Assembly (NCBI GenBank): GCA_963575745.1
Contig: CAUYUJ010014205.1
Location: 488,087-552,086 of the forward strand
Source: Prorocentrum cordatum
Lineage: Eukaryota > Sar > Dinophyceae > Prorocentrales > Prorocentraceae
Length of the DNA stretch: 64,000 nucleotides
Reading direction: 5' to 3'
Position numbers and translations under genes: made by a program
Notes under the pieces: model-generated
What the model saw: only the letters and a program-made list of their open reading frames with translations
Databases searched by the model: none
Told to the model about the DNA's origin: nothing
Shown: positions 1 through 10,164 of the stretch, in pieces
Position numbering within the stretch: position 1 is the stretch's first letter
Layout of the letters: every line of letters begins with the position of its first letter

Positions 1-540
1 GTGCGTGCAATCTGTGTTGCGCAACCTATGCTGTGCCGTAAGAGTTGTGCGATCAATATTTGGTGCGCCATCGATGTTGTGCACTCTGTGTGGTGCGATC
101 TATGTGGCGCAGTAGATGGGAAGCAATCGATGGATCGCAACACACGTTGTGCAATCCATGTTGGGCAGTCGATGTGGTGTAAGCTGCGTGGTGCAACACA
201 TGTAGTGCAATATATGTGGTACCGTACATGTACGTACTGCAATCGATGGTATGCCATGTGCGTGGTGCCATGATTTGGTGTTATCAATGGTATGCACTAT
301 AGGTAGTACAACCTACGAAGTGCAATCTATATTTTGCAACATCGGTTGCGCAATGTATGTGTTGCAACCTATGCTGTGCAATCTATGTAGTGCAACCAGT
401 GCTGTGAGCGATCAAAAGCGCGCCACAGGCGCGAGCGAAAACATCACGCCATCTACGTGTTACAATCTATGTTGTGCAACAATCTACGCGGTGCAATCCA
501 CGAGGTGCAATATAGGTGGTGCAATCGACGTTATGCATTT
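1..540. repeat. Degenerate GTGCAA-type satellite
   Basis: A short motif resembling GTGCAATCTATGTGGT recurs every 15 to 20 bases with many substitutions (for example near 100, 150, 200, 370 and 470). Related stretches appear at 3936-4045, 12748-12895 and 57226-57285, so this is a dispersed family. Open frames across it are Cys/Trp/His-rich on both strands and look like by-products of the repeat. No gene is seen. Confidence 0.75.
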
Positions 541-1340
541 GTTTTCCCAACTGGGCTGGCACATGCCATGTTTTTGCAAACATCCCACCCACCCACCCGC
601 AGCTTAATTTACAAAACCCATGCGGCGGCGATTGCGATGAGTGCTTGGCGTTGGCTGGTGCATCTCTGCGGCCGCGCTCGCCCGCGCACCCTCGCGCGCA
701 CAGCGGCCAGCTAGTTTGGCGCGACCGACGCGACCGCGGTGGCGGTGACCGCTGGGCATTTCCCTGCGGCACCTCAGTACGAATCGGTGAGTTCGGCGGG
801 CGCGGTTTCATGGCGACGCCGACAACGGTAGACACGATTACGAAAGTAGCGATGATGCTGACAAAGGCGGCGATGACGACGGCAGGGCCAATGACGGCGC
901 CGATGTTGATCTCGCCCGCCGATAACAATGGCGATGTCCTCGCGTCGGCGGGGGAAGTTTTTGAAGGAGTTTGACATGCGCGTGCGGCCGACGCGCGCGA
1001 GTGGCCCGCGTGGTATTATTTGACACGAATGGCGCCCCCCTCCCCCCCCCGAAAACCATTGTTTTTTGAATCCGCAGGGTCGTGAGAGCAGAAGTAGCTT
1101 GAAAACTGATGTTGCAAAACCGTGCGTTTTAATCATGTTTCGCGACTCTCGACTTTGAAATCCTTACGAAACCGATGGTTTTTGATGGATGTTTGCATGC
1201 ACGTGCACTTTCTTCCATTGAATGGGTAAGGGGTTTTTGGTGAATTGCAGATTTTTGATAAACGGGTGCGCGCGCATAGTATATTTTTACCTAACAGCAA
1301 AGACTGATAGGTTTCTAGTGGTGTCAAAAGAGAGCATCTG
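541..1340. other. Unassigned, moderately GC-rich sequence
   Basis: No recognised gene. From about 774 to 960 one plus-strand frame is acidic (Asp/Gly-rich), while the minus strand reads as a hydrophobic Val/Ile/Ala segment. Neither reading resembles a family I know. From 1000 to 1340 I see nothing beyond short homopolymer runs. Confidence 0.4.
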
Positions 1341-1427
1341 ATGACTCAGAAGGGAGGTCGGGGCGGCATCCGGACAGCGAGGGCCGGGCTCAGGGCCGGG
1401 CTCGTTTTAAGCAAACAGTCACACACT

Positions 1428-1988
1428 TCGTGCTCTTCGACCTCCCGGAACTCCATTCCCGGGCCACATTTTGAATGCCCGGAGCCAACTGTAGGCCAAT
1501 TCGTGCTCTTCGACTTCCCAGAACTCCATTCCCGGGCCACATTTTGGATGCCCGGAGCCAACTGTAAGCCACTTCGTGCTCTTCGAGTTCCCAGAACTCA
1601 ATTCTCGGGCCACATTTTGAATGCCCGGAGCCAACTGTAGGCCACTTCGTGCTCTTCGAGTTCCCAAAAGTTCATTCCCGGGCCACATTCTGAATGCCCG
1701 GAGCCAACTGTAGGCTACTTCGTGGTCTTCGAGTTCCCAGAACACCATTCTTGGGCCACATTTTGAGTGCCCGGAGCCAATTGTAGGCCACTTCGTGCTC
1801 TTCGAGTTACCAAAACTCCACTCCTGGGCATGATTTTGAATGCCCAGAGCCAACTGTAGGCCACTTCGTGGTCTTCGAGTTCCCAGAACTCCATTCCTGG
1901 GCCACATTTTGAATGCCCAGAGCCAACTGCAGGCCACTTCGTGTTCTTCGAGTTCCCAGAACTCCATTCCCGGGCCACATTTTGAATG
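1428..1988. repeat. 73-bp tandem repeat, about 7.7 copies
   Basis: The string TCGTGCTCTTCGA or a close variant starts at 1428, 1501, 1574, 1647, 1720, 1793, 1866 and 1939, an exact 73-bp period with no length change. Each unit also carries a TTCCCAGAACTCCATTC segment and a GAGCCAACTGTAGG segment. Because 73 is not a multiple of three the frame rotates, yet the minus strand stays open in several frames. That openness comes from the unit sequence and is not evidence of a gene. Confidence 0.95.
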
Positions 1989-2895
1989 CTGAGGCAGGCT
2001 GAGGCTGAGGCAGGCTGAGGCTGAGGCAGGCTGAGGCTGAGAACGAGGCTGAAGGCAGACTGAGGCTCAGGCTGAAGCAGGCTGAGGCTGAGGCTGAGGC
2101 TGAAGCAGGCTGATGCTGAGGCAGGCTGAGGCTGAGGCTCAGGCTGATGCAGGCTGAGGCTGAGGCAGGCTGAGGCTGAGGCCGAGGCTGAAGGCAGACT
2201 GAGGCCGAGGCTGAAGCAGGCTGAGGCTGAGGCTGAGGCAGGCTGAGGCTGAGGCTGAGGCAGGCTGATGCTGAGGCAGGCTGAGGCTGAGGCTGAGGCT
2301 GATGCAGGCTGAGGCTGAGGCAGGCTGAGGCTGAGGCCGAGGCTGAAGGCAGACTGAGGCTGAGGCTGAAGCAGGCTGAGGCTGAGGCTGAGGCAGGCTG
2401 AGGCTGAGGCTGAGGCAGGCTGATGCTGAGGCAGGCTGAGGCTGAGGCTGAGGCTGATGCAGGCTGAGGCTGAGGCAGGCTGAGGCTGAGGCCGAGGCTG
2501 AAGGCAGACTGAGGCTGAGGCTGAAGCAGGCTGAGGCTGAGGCTGAGGCAGGCTGAGGCTGAGGCTGAGGCAGGCTGATGCTGAGGCAGGCTGAGGCTGA
2601 GGCTGAGGCTGATGCAGGCTGAGGCTGAGGCAGGCTGAGGCTGAGGCCGAGGCTGAAGGCAGACTGAGGCTGAGGCTGAAGCAGGCTGAGGCTGAGGCTG
2701 AGGCAGGCTGAGGCTGAGGCTGAGGCAGGCTGAGGCTGAGGCAGGCTGAGGCTGAGCTGATGCAGGCTGAGGCTGAGGCAGGCTGAGGCTGAGGCCGAGG
2801 CTGAAGGCAGACTGAGGCTGAGGCTGAAGCAGGCTGAGGCTGAGGCTGAGGCAGGCTGAGGCTGAGGCTGAGGCAGGCTGAGGCTGAGGCTGTGA
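1989..2895. repeat. CTGAGG-derived minisatellite with 155-bp higher-order period
   Basis: The array is built from CTGAGG hexamers with CAGG, GATG, GAAG and GGCC variants. The marker AAGGCAGACT occurs at 2052, 2191, 2346, 2501, 2656 and 2804, giving spacings of 139, 155, 155, 155 and 148. The minus strand is open as a long Ser/Leu/Gln/Pro/Ala repeat, a consequence of the hexamer. It abuts the 73-bp array directly. Confidence 0.95.
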
Positions 2896-3164
2896 CTGCG
2901 ACTGCCGTTGCCACTGCGACTTTCATCGCGAATGCGACTGCGACTGCGAGAACAGCAGAATTCTACAACTCGATTCTCATGTGAATGTTAAGGGGAATGC
3001 TTCCAGATATGCTCCTACACATCGCTGTTAGGTTGCTTTGCCTGGATAATTATGCAGAAGATGAGGGAGGGAACCGATACCGGCCTGCCTGGGATGGTAT
3101 GAAGTCAGACCCTTGGATTTACTATGGGGAAAAACATATGCAAATTGCAACATGAATGTTGGTA
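2896..3164. other. Decayed CGACTG hexamers, then unassigned sequence
   Basis: 2896-2955 holds irregular GACTGC/GCGACT hexamers that continue the array's hexamer rhythm. From 2956 to 3164 the sequence is non-repetitive and I recognise nothing in it. Confidence 0.5.
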
Positions 3165-3760
3165 TCTAGTCGAAACGCTTTTGGGGACCTCGGGGGATGG
3201 GAGCCTCTTGGGGCCTGTTGGAGCTTCCCGGGGGCCTCTCAGGAGCATCCTGGGGTCTCTTCGTGGTTTCTTTGGGGCCTGTTGGGGGCCTTTGAGTTTT
3301 TCGGGGTGGAGGGTTCGAAATTTCCGTCTTGGTCCGTCGTCTCGGCACCGTCTTGGAACCGTTTGGGGGGCTTCTGGGGCCCTTTTGGAAGCGTGTTGGG
3401 CCGTCTTGGGGCTCTCTTGGGCAAGTTTGGGTCGCTCGTGGAGCCCTCGGGAGCTGTCTGGGGGCGATTGGGGAAGCCGCCGGGCCCGTCTTGGAGCGTC
3501 GGGGAGCGGGAGTGGCGAGAACGCCGGAATCATCAAAAAACCGATGGAACGTCTACGGTTTTTGTTCGCGAGGCTCTCTTGGGACTGCTCCTGCAGGCCT
3601 TGAGCGTCTTGCAGGATTCTTGGGCCGTCTGGAGGCCGTCCAGGCGTTTTGGACAGATCTTTCGGCGATTCGGGGCCCTCGTGGACTTTGGGGACTTTTG
3701 GGGCACTGTTGGCCCGTCACGAGGCTGTTTTGCAGCCCCGAAGCCCCTTGAGGGGAAACG
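3165..3760. repeat. G/T-rich dispersed block (CTTGGGGCCTCTTGG type)
   Basis: Imperfect repeats of CTTGGGGCC, CTCTTGGG and GGGCCGTCTTGG fill the block. A short A-rich insert lies at about 3520-3560. The same repeat type recurs at 20620-21170, 21520-21745 and 44540-45120. Frames are open on both strands and read as Gly/Leu/Trp/Ser or Pro/Lys/Arg repeats, so I do not call a protein. Confidence 0.75.
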
Positions 3761-3935
3761 CATTTGACCCAAGACCCCCCAGGTGGACCCGGGACCCCCC
3801 AGGTCCGGACCCGGAACCCCTCCCCTTCCTGGCGGGGGAAGGATCAAAGGGAAGGGGCGTCCCTTCGAATGTATGACGTTGGCCCGTTAACCCTGGGAGG
3901 GGGCAGATCCTAATATGATTATATAAAGGAGAGAA
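3761..3935. other. GC-palindromic flank of the G-rich block
   Basis: Short inverted motifs such as GACCCGGGACC and GGTCCGGACC alternate with C runs. A comparable GC-palindromic stretch closes the block at 44540-45120 (near 45130-45190), suggesting it belongs to the dispersed unit. No gene is seen. Confidence 0.4.
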
Positions 3936-4041
3936 CATATGTAGCGCAACCTACGGTATGTAATCTACGCGGTGTAACCTACAAAAACTATACATTTGTA
4001 TGTGTGTTTACATGTATTCGATTGTGCATTATGTGGTGCAG

Positions 4042-4045
<4 letters not shown>
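3936..4045. repeat. GTGCAA-type satellite remnant, left flank of YR element 1
   Basis: Motifs such as TGTAGCGCAACCTAC and TATGTGGTGCAGTCGA match the satellite at 1-540. The same family resumes at 12748 on the far side of the element, so the element sits inside this satellite. Confidence 0.7.
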
Positions 4046-4129
<84 letters not shown>

Positions 4130-4235
4130 TGTATGTATGTATGTATGTGTGTGTGTATGTATGTATGTATGTATGCATGTATGTATGTATGTATGTATGT
4201 ATGTACGTACGTACGTATATATATATATATATACG

Positions 4236-4266
<31 letters not shown>

Positions 4267-4275
4267 TATATATGT
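4046..4275. repeat. TA / TATG / TACG microsatellite
   Basis: Runs of TA (4046-4102), TATG (4102-4205), TACG and TA again (4206-4270). It directly abuts the 5' end of YR element 1, and a similar tract follows its 3' end at 12669. Tyr/Ile/Met/Cys/Val-rich frames here are artefacts. Confidence 0.97.
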
Positions 4276-6044
4276 ATGCCCTTGAGTTCTTGGGAGGCGG
4301 CAGAGACAGGTTGGGAAAAGGGGGGGCCTCAAGCGCTGCTGTGGCTCGACAGCGACGCGGGTGCAGGTGCCATGGCCTGGGCCCCAGGCGGCCTGGCCTA
4401 TGCGCGGATAGTGGGTGGCGCTGCTGGCAGACAGCAGGGCGTCAACGTGGGAGGCTACGTGGTCGAGTGCCACGACCAGCACGTGTCGCTGGCAGTGCCC
4501 GCGCTTGCTGTGCGAGCGGTGGGTGGCGCGGCGTACGAAGCCGCCGTGAGAGACCGCAGTGGCGGCGAGATGCAGGTCGGCTTCGTGATCGTGCTGCAGC
4601 GTCGACTGCGGACAGAGCCGCCAGAGAGATGGGCGGACGACTACATGCTCTTCGGGGACCGCGAGTTCGAGCTGGAGGCGCTGCAGAACGGGCTGGCGGC
4701 CGCGGGAGGTGGCATCCACACCTCGATGGAAGACATGGACGCAGCCGCGCCGCGCCCGCAGGAGCAGGGTGCAGGCGACGCCGCCGCGGCCGCAGCCCCA
4801 GCAAGTTGGCGCGCGCTGCTGGGCCGCGGGCATGGTGCGGGCGCCGGCTTGCCAGGGCTGGAGCAGCTCGTGGCACGGGCTGCGCGGCGGCTCCACCACA
4901 GGGCCGACCCCCCCACGACAGCTCGTCCGACTCAGAGGCGGAGCCGGAGGCTCGCTCGGTCCGCGGGGGGGCGGCCAGAGGAGCAGCGGCGGCCCGCAGC
5001 GAGCGGCGGCGCCAGCTCTCCAGCAGCGACGAGGAGGCCGCGCCGCGCCGGGCCGCGCAGGCGGGGGCGAGCAGCAGCGGCCCAGGCGGGCCAGTGCCCC
5101 CAGGCGCGGCCGAGGCGGCGGCCAACCTCGACGCGAACGGGCTGCAGAGTTTGCTCCAGCTGAGGATGCTGAAGGTGCTCGAGAGGCTCGAGACGGGCAA
5201 GCGGGCCAGCTCGTCGGGGGACGAGAACGAGACGGTCGGAGGCCTAGGCAGCGTAGGCAAAGCAAGCAAGGCGGTGCGGGGCATGCGGCTCCTCCGCCAG
5301 AGAGTGCGCAGGCACCCGCTCCGCGTCGTGAAGGCTTCCAGGAGCGAGGTGAAGCATGCCCTCGGGGTGCAGCACGGCATGACGTGGACGTACCTCGACT
5401 ACGGCAAAAGGCACACCCCGTGGGGCAAGTTCTACGATCTGAAGAAGACGTACGCGATGCTGGCGGCCGTGCTGGAGCTCATGGATCAGGAGCGGTTCGA
5501 CGAGGCGCACGGCCAGCTGGCGCAGATCATGAAGGCGCTCGAGCAGGTGGCCATCAACCTGCAAGGCTCGTGGAAGGCTGCCTGGCCGCTCTCGGGCCTG
5601 GTCGACCCCTACAGCCGTCGCGGCTTCGCGGGCGACGAGTTCGAGACGGAGGTGGCGGCCGCCTACATCGCGGAGCTGGAGGCCCTCGAGTCGAAGATCA
5701 AGCAGAGGGGCGGCGTCGTGGCGAGCCCCGAGGAGTCGGACAACGGCCAGGGAGCCGATGCCGGAGCGGGGGCCCACGCGCCGGGCACCAAGGCCGGCAA
5801 CAAGAAGAATAATAGGCCGAAGAAGGAGGCGGCGCGACGCCGTCCCCTTCTCGAGGTGGCGCGCCCCTGGGGCGATGGGGCTTCTGGCGTTGCGGCCAGC
5901 TCCTCATGGGCACGCCGTTTGGGAGGTTTTGGCATCGGCACCGCAATGCGACACTACAGTGCGAATCTAACATGGGCAGCGGGTTGCCCAGCTCGTCGGA
6001 CCCTGAGAGGCCCCCCCCCATGCCGCTGCCCTTCGCGGACGTAG
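4276..6044 (+). pseudogene. Gag-like ORF of element 1 (one frameshift)
   Basis: The reading starts in the frame of ATG 4276 ([10 protein letters not shown]) and must slip at the C run near 4909 into the frame that stays open to 6044. The second part has a Ser/Asp/Glu-rich stretch ([19 protein letters not shown]), then a basic and helical domain with [36 protein letters not shown] and QIMKALEQVAINLQGSWKAAW, and a Lys/Arg-rich end. This pattern resembles the nucleocapsid-like proteins that precede RT in dinoflagellate retroelements; that is family recognition from memory. No zinc knuckle is seen. Upstream Tyr/Ile codons in the second frame come from the microsatellite and are not part of the protein. 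The C-run slip is a mutation or a programmed shift; the sequence cannot tell which. Confidence 0.65.
4277..4339 (+). repeat. Split direct repeat A1 of element 1
   Basis: Begins TGCCCTTGAGTTCTTGGGAG and ends TCAAGCGCTGC. It matches 12349-12411 with about nine differences. The first ATG of the gag-like frame overlaps its left edge at 4276. Confidence 0.85.
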
Positions 6045-7490
6045 CGGCGCGCGCGGCCCGAGAGCAGGCGGACCCCCTTGGTCGGAAGCAGGTGCGGCTG
6101 GCTGAGAGGGCTCGTCATCTCGCGAACGTGCTCGTCTCCATCTTCTCCTACTGGGAGTGTGGCTCCCCGATGGCGGCGGCGTCCTACCCCGACCTCCGCT
6201 GGTCTCCTGCACGGCGGGCGGCGGTGGATAACCTGTTTCAGGATGCGTTCGAGTTCTGCCGCGCGGCGGGCCGCGACGCCTTGCCGATGCGAGGATTGGC
6301 GAGGCCACAGAAGCTGGCTTCAGAATTCAAGTCCCCCCCAGGGGAGTCGCACGACCGACGCGCGCGCCCAGGTCCCGAGCCCGGGTGGGATATGCAACTT
6401 GGTCAGCTGTCCGCAGACACACTGGCGCGCGCGTTGGAGGCCCAGCCCGACCGCGCGAAGTTGAAGGGCCCAGGGCCTGGCTGCGACCCTGCCGACCACC
6501 TCGCGGGCAAGCAGCTCGACGAGTACGTTGGCTACATTGATCGCTGCCTGGCTCCCGAGGTTTGGCCCTCGCCTCTGCCGCGACGGTGCCGCCGCACCTC
6601 GAAGGAAAACGAGCTGGCCCTGACCAAGAACCTGCTCGACCGCGGGATGGGAGTCCTCGCCCTGGCCACCGAGGTGCCCCGCGACAGGTCTGGGCGCCCG
6701 TTGGCGTCTGGATGGTTCGCGGTCGAGCACAGTGGGGCCTGGGACCGTCTGATCCAGGATCGACGCTCGCAGAGCGCGACTGAGGAGCGCCTGGCATGGC
6801 TGCAGCTACCGTCGGGCGAGCAGTTGAGGCTGTTGCGGCTGAACTCACCGCCCGAGCACGTCGGGGGCACCGTTTGCGACCTGAAGACCTACTTCTATCA
6901 GATGAAGAGACCTCAGGGCACGGGGGCGCGGAACGTAGCGGGGCGCCCGCGGCTTGGCCGGCTGCTGAGCAGACAGGCCGCAGACCCCGACGCCCACTAC
7001 TACGTGGCGCTCACCGCCTGGGGCATGGGCGACGCCAATTCGTGCGACATCTCCCAGGAGACGAACGTGAGCATTCTCAGGAAGGGCGGGTGCACGACCC
7101 CGGCCGAGTCGCTGAACGCTCAGCTCACCGTGCCAGTGGGCAGGACGTGGGAGGGCAACTACCTCGACGATCACTGGGCGGTGCAGGTGTTCTCGGACAG
7201 CGAGCGGGGCAAGCGGCCCCGCGACGGCGAGGTCAACGAGCGGCCAAGCGAGCATGGGAGGCTGCTGGGCTGCCCCGCTCGGTGGAGAAGGACGTCGCGG
7301 AGCAGCCCAGCTTCGTCGCTTGGGGCGCCGAGATGAGGTGCCGGCCGGGGATGGTCGGCAGCCCGCTTTTCACGAGGCGGATCCTCGCCTCGTTGACGCT
7401 TGACATTTTGGAAAGCAAAAGGATATCAAAGGAGATGTTCCGTATGCTTCTGGCAAATTGCGTTCGCCCGCTCAGTCATCGTCGTGAGTT
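5906..7490 (+). pseudogene. Reverse transcriptase region, first copy (YLDD)
   Basis: The frame open from 5906 to 7336 shows the RT fingers motif around WDRLIQDRRSQSATEE, then VCDLKTYFYQM, the palm segment AWGMGDANSCDISQETN and the catalytic box YLDD encoded at 7160-7171. These are ordered as in RTs of DIRS-like elements: template-binding Arg/Asp, palm, then the metal-binding Asp pair. A missing G near 7238, seen by comparison with the second copy, throws the frame off before the thumb. The 3' part, 6863-7490, is the first unit of a 628-bp tandem duplication. No RNase H follows in this copy before the duplication restarts the palm. Confidence 0.75.
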
Positions 7491-8118
7491 GGGGGCACCG
7501 TTTACGACCTGAAGACCTACTTCCATCAGGCGAGGGACCTCAGGGCACGGAGGCGCGGAACGTAGCGGGGCGCCCGCGGCTTGGCCGGCTGCTTGGCTGA
7601 CAGGCCGCAGACCCCGACGCCTACTTCTACGCGGCGCTCACCGTCTGGGGCATGGGCGACGCCAGCTCGTGCGACATCTGCCAGGAGACGAACGCGAGCA
7701 TTCGCAGGAAGGGCGGGTGCATGATCCCGGCCGAGTCGCTGATTGCTCAGTTCACCGTGCCAGCGGGCAGGACGCGGGAGGGCAACCACCTCGTCGATCA
7801 CTTGACGGTGCAGGTGTTCTCGGACAGCGAGCGGGGCAAGCGGCTCCGCGACGGCGAGATCAACGAGCGGGCCAAGCGAGCTTGGGAGGCTGCTGGGCTG
7901 CCCCGCTCGGTGGAGAAGGACGTCGCGGAGCAGCCCAGCCTCGTCGCTTCGGGCGCCGAGATGAGGTGCCGGCCGGGGGAGGTCGGCAGCCCGCTTTTCA
8001 AGAGGCGGATTTTCGCCTCGTTGACGCTTGACATTTTGGAAAGCAAAGGGATATCAAAGGAGATGTTCCATATGCTTCTGGTAAATTACGTTAACCCGTT
8101 CAGTCATCGTCGTGAGTT
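6863..8118 (+). repeat. 628-bp tandem duplication inside the RT region
   Basis: 6863-7490 and 7491-8118 align end to end at an offset of 628; for example GGGGGCACCG starts at 6863 and 7491. A base missing in copy 2 near 7523 (offset becomes 627) is balanced by a base missing in copy 1 near 7238 (offset returns to 628). The copies differ by roughly a tenth of positions by eye. Confidence 0.93.
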
Positions 8119-8779
8119 GTTTAGTTGCTTCCATCGTTCCCTCTCGCGGCTGGAGTGCTTAAAGAGTGAGCGCGATTTGGTGAAGATTCCTGCAGATATT
8201 CGTGACGAGCTGTTCGCCGCGCCCGCCCTCCTCTCGATGAGCGCGGCCCACGTTCGATGGCCCGTGGACACCGTGATCTCGGCGAGCGACGCGACCGAGG
8301 ACTCGTATGGGTCCTTCTCTGCTAAGGTCCCCGGGAAGGTCTCCAGGGCACTCATCAGGATTGGGGCTCATAGAGGGGAACACGTGAGGCTCGATTGGAA
8401 CGAGATGGACCAGGTGCTGGCCCCCATTAGGATGCGCCGTCCCGTCGACAACGTTAACGAGGTTTTCGCTAGCTTCAGCTGGAAGGTCGAGCGGGAAGGG
8501 AGGTTCGCAAAGCACTGCCACATCAACTTGCAAGAGATGAGGGCCCTGAAAGGTGAGAACAGACGTCGAGGCTTCCAAGGCACCCAGAAGGTTTTGAGGG
8601 ACTCCAAGATGGGCTCTTCGAACCAGGTCGGCGACTCGAGGCACGGCGTCTTGGGACAAGCGGGGTACACGGCTTCGAGGGGTCGGGCGAGTGCAGGGAC
8701 TACGTTTGTGCGCGGGGTGGACAGTCGTGTGTGTGTGCTGGCGCTTTTGGGAAAGGGCGCTCGTCTTCGTTCAAGCTAA
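7652..8779 (+). pseudogene. RT palm (second copy, HLVD), thumb and first part of RNase H
   Basis: The second palm copy reads AWG-less GMGDASSCDICQETN, and the catalytic box has become HLVD (7787-7798), so this copy lacks the first catalytic Asp. The frame continues through an RT thumb (FSHRRELFSCFHRSLSRL) into RNase H: first Asp in SASDATEDSYG (Asp codon 8288-8290), Glu in HINLQEMRAL (8534-8536) and third Asp in VDSRV (8720-8722). A two-base GT expansion at 8724-8735 then shifts the frame into the next ORF, where CAGAFGKGRSSS continues the domain. Together with the first palm copy this is one polymerase split by duplication. Confidence 0.75.
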
Positions 8780-10164
8780 ATGGTATACTCCAATCGATGA
8801 TGCCCTACCTGCTGAGCTCCCGTTACCACGTGGCTCTAGTCTGGATCGGGACCCACATCAACCCAGCAGACGCCCCTTCACGGTTTCGGCCGCTGCCAAA
8901 GCCCGGGCCACTGCCGGCCTGGACCCAGGCCAGCGCCAGCGCCGCGAGCGCGGCGGCAGCCGAGGCGGCGGCCAAGCAGGCAGGAGGCTCGCAGCAGCAG
9001 GCGGCCGCCGAGTGTCCCGGCGAGGCTGGCGCGGCCCCCGCGCCGGCGCACGCCGGGGCGCAGGTTGCCAGCCGGCCAGAGGCTGTGGCAGGCGAGGCGC
9101 AGACCCACGCGTGCCCGGCAGAGCGGGCCGCAGGAGGCTCCTCGAGGCAGGGGCCGCTTCCTAGGGCCGCGCCGAGGGGGCGGGCGGGCCGCTGGACCAC
9201 GCGCGAGTACTTCGCCGGCGGCGGCGCTGTGACGCGCGCCTGGGCTGCTGCCGGGGCGTGGGTCGAGGAGCCCCTGGGCGCCTTTCCGCCCGCGGGCTAC
9301 AGGCCAGACCACGACCTGCTGCAGGCGGTGAACGCGAGGCGGGAGCTGGCACGGATCCGCGCCCATGAGGCGCGGGTCGGTGTCTGGGCGACACCGTGCA
9401 CGTCTTTCGGGCTGCTCTATCAGAACTGCGGGCCGGGCACGCGGCGGACGGGCGCTCGACCTCAAGGCGACGGCTCCCGGCCAGCAGGGCGCCAGGGCAA
9501 CAGTCTCGGTTGCGCGACTGCGGCGGGCTGCACGGAGCTGGGAGAGGAGGGCGGCCTTTGGGTGGTGGAGAACCCCCGCAGGTCCTGGCGGTCTCGACAG
9601 CCGGCCATGCAGCGGCTCATGGCCCGCAAGGGCGTCTACCTCGTCGAGTGCGACATGTGCCAGTTCGGGCTCGGGCCGCCAGACGACCCAGGTGCGAGGC
9701 ACAAGAAGAGCACGTACTTGCTGGGCAACTTCCCCGAGCTGCATCGGCCGGGGCGGCGCTGCCAGGGCAAGCGCAGGCACATGCACCTGGAAGGGGCGGT
9801 CGAGCTCGACGGGCGCTGGCAGAAGAGGGCGGCGTTGGCGGCGTCCTACACGCCCGAGTTCGCCGGGGCCCTCGCGTCCGCACTGGCAGCCGCGGAGCGA
9901 AGGCGTCGCAGTGCGCCGATGCAAGTGGGGCCCCAGGGTGTCCGCTATCTTCGACAGCACGCTGGGCTTCGCTGGCGAGGGCCCCGGTGGCAGCCGCCCC
10001 CGGCGGCGGAACCTGCAGGTCTCGCTGCGCGGGGAGGCCCACGCGACCAGGCTGGTGAAGGCGGCGGGGGCGTTGTCCGCCTACGGCCGTGGGCACGGCT
10101 GGGGCAGCCTGGACCGCTGGCTGCCAGGAGCTACCAAAGGGCGAGTGGTCAAGCGACTGATTGA
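8731..10164 (+). CDS. RNase H C-terminus fused to C5-cytosine methyltransferase-like domain
   Basis: The frame opens with the RNase H end ALVWIGTHINPADAPSRF (last Asp at 8869-8871), a signature of Ty3/DIRS-type RNase H. An Ala/Gln/Arg-rich linker follows, then a methyltransferase-like domain: motif I YFAGGGAVTRAW (about 9208-9243), a PC motif ATPCTSFG with the candidate nucleophile Cys at 9397-9399, and an ENP motif VENPRRS (Glu at 9568-9570). A Cys/His-rich tail follows (CDMCQFGLG, then RRCQGKRRHMH). These match motifs I, IV and VI of C5-DNA methyltransferases; motif VIII/X residues are not clear. Retrotransposon-borne C5 methyltransferases are reported in dinoflagellates (de Mendoza and colleagues, 2018, from memory). 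The frame is usable to about 9930; the remainder to 10164 is out of frame with the recombinase. Activity is unproven. Confidence 0.7.
   Translation: MCAGAFGKGRSSSFKLNGILQSMMPYLLSSRYHVALVWIGTHINPADAPSRFRPLPKPGPLPAWTQASASAASAAAAEAAAKQAGGSQQQAAAECPGEAGAAPAPAHAGAQVASRPEAVAGEAQTHACPAERAAGGSSRQGPLPRAAPRGRAGRWTTREYFAGGGAVTRAWAAAGAWVEEPLGAFPPAGYRPDHDLLQAVNARRELARIRAHEARVGVWATPCTSFGLLYQNCGPGTRRTGARPQGDGSRPAGRQGNSLGCATAAGCTELGEEGGLWVVENPRRSWRSRQPAMQRLMARKGVYLVECDMCQFGLGPPDDPGARHKKSTYLLGNFPELHRPGRRCQGKRRHMHLEGAVELDGRWQKRAALAASYTPEFAGALASALAAAERRRRSAPMQVGPQGVRYLRQHAGLRWRGPRWQPPPAAEPAGLAARGGPRDQAGEGGGGVVRLRPWARLGQPGPLAARSYQRASGQATD

Noticed and set aside
467-928. Minus-strand frame with a hydrophobic Val/Ile stretch, possible membrane protein
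   Set aside because: No homologous pattern, and the opposite strand and other frames are equally open.
1715-2926. 403-codon minus-strand frame rich in Ser, Leu, Gln, Pro and Ala
   Set aside because: It is the translation of the CTGAGG and 73-bp arrays; all its residues follow from the repeat units.
3996-4275. Start of long frames rich in Tyr, Ile, Cys and Val
   Set aside because: They come from the TA/TATG microsatellite. The gag-like protein cannot begin there.
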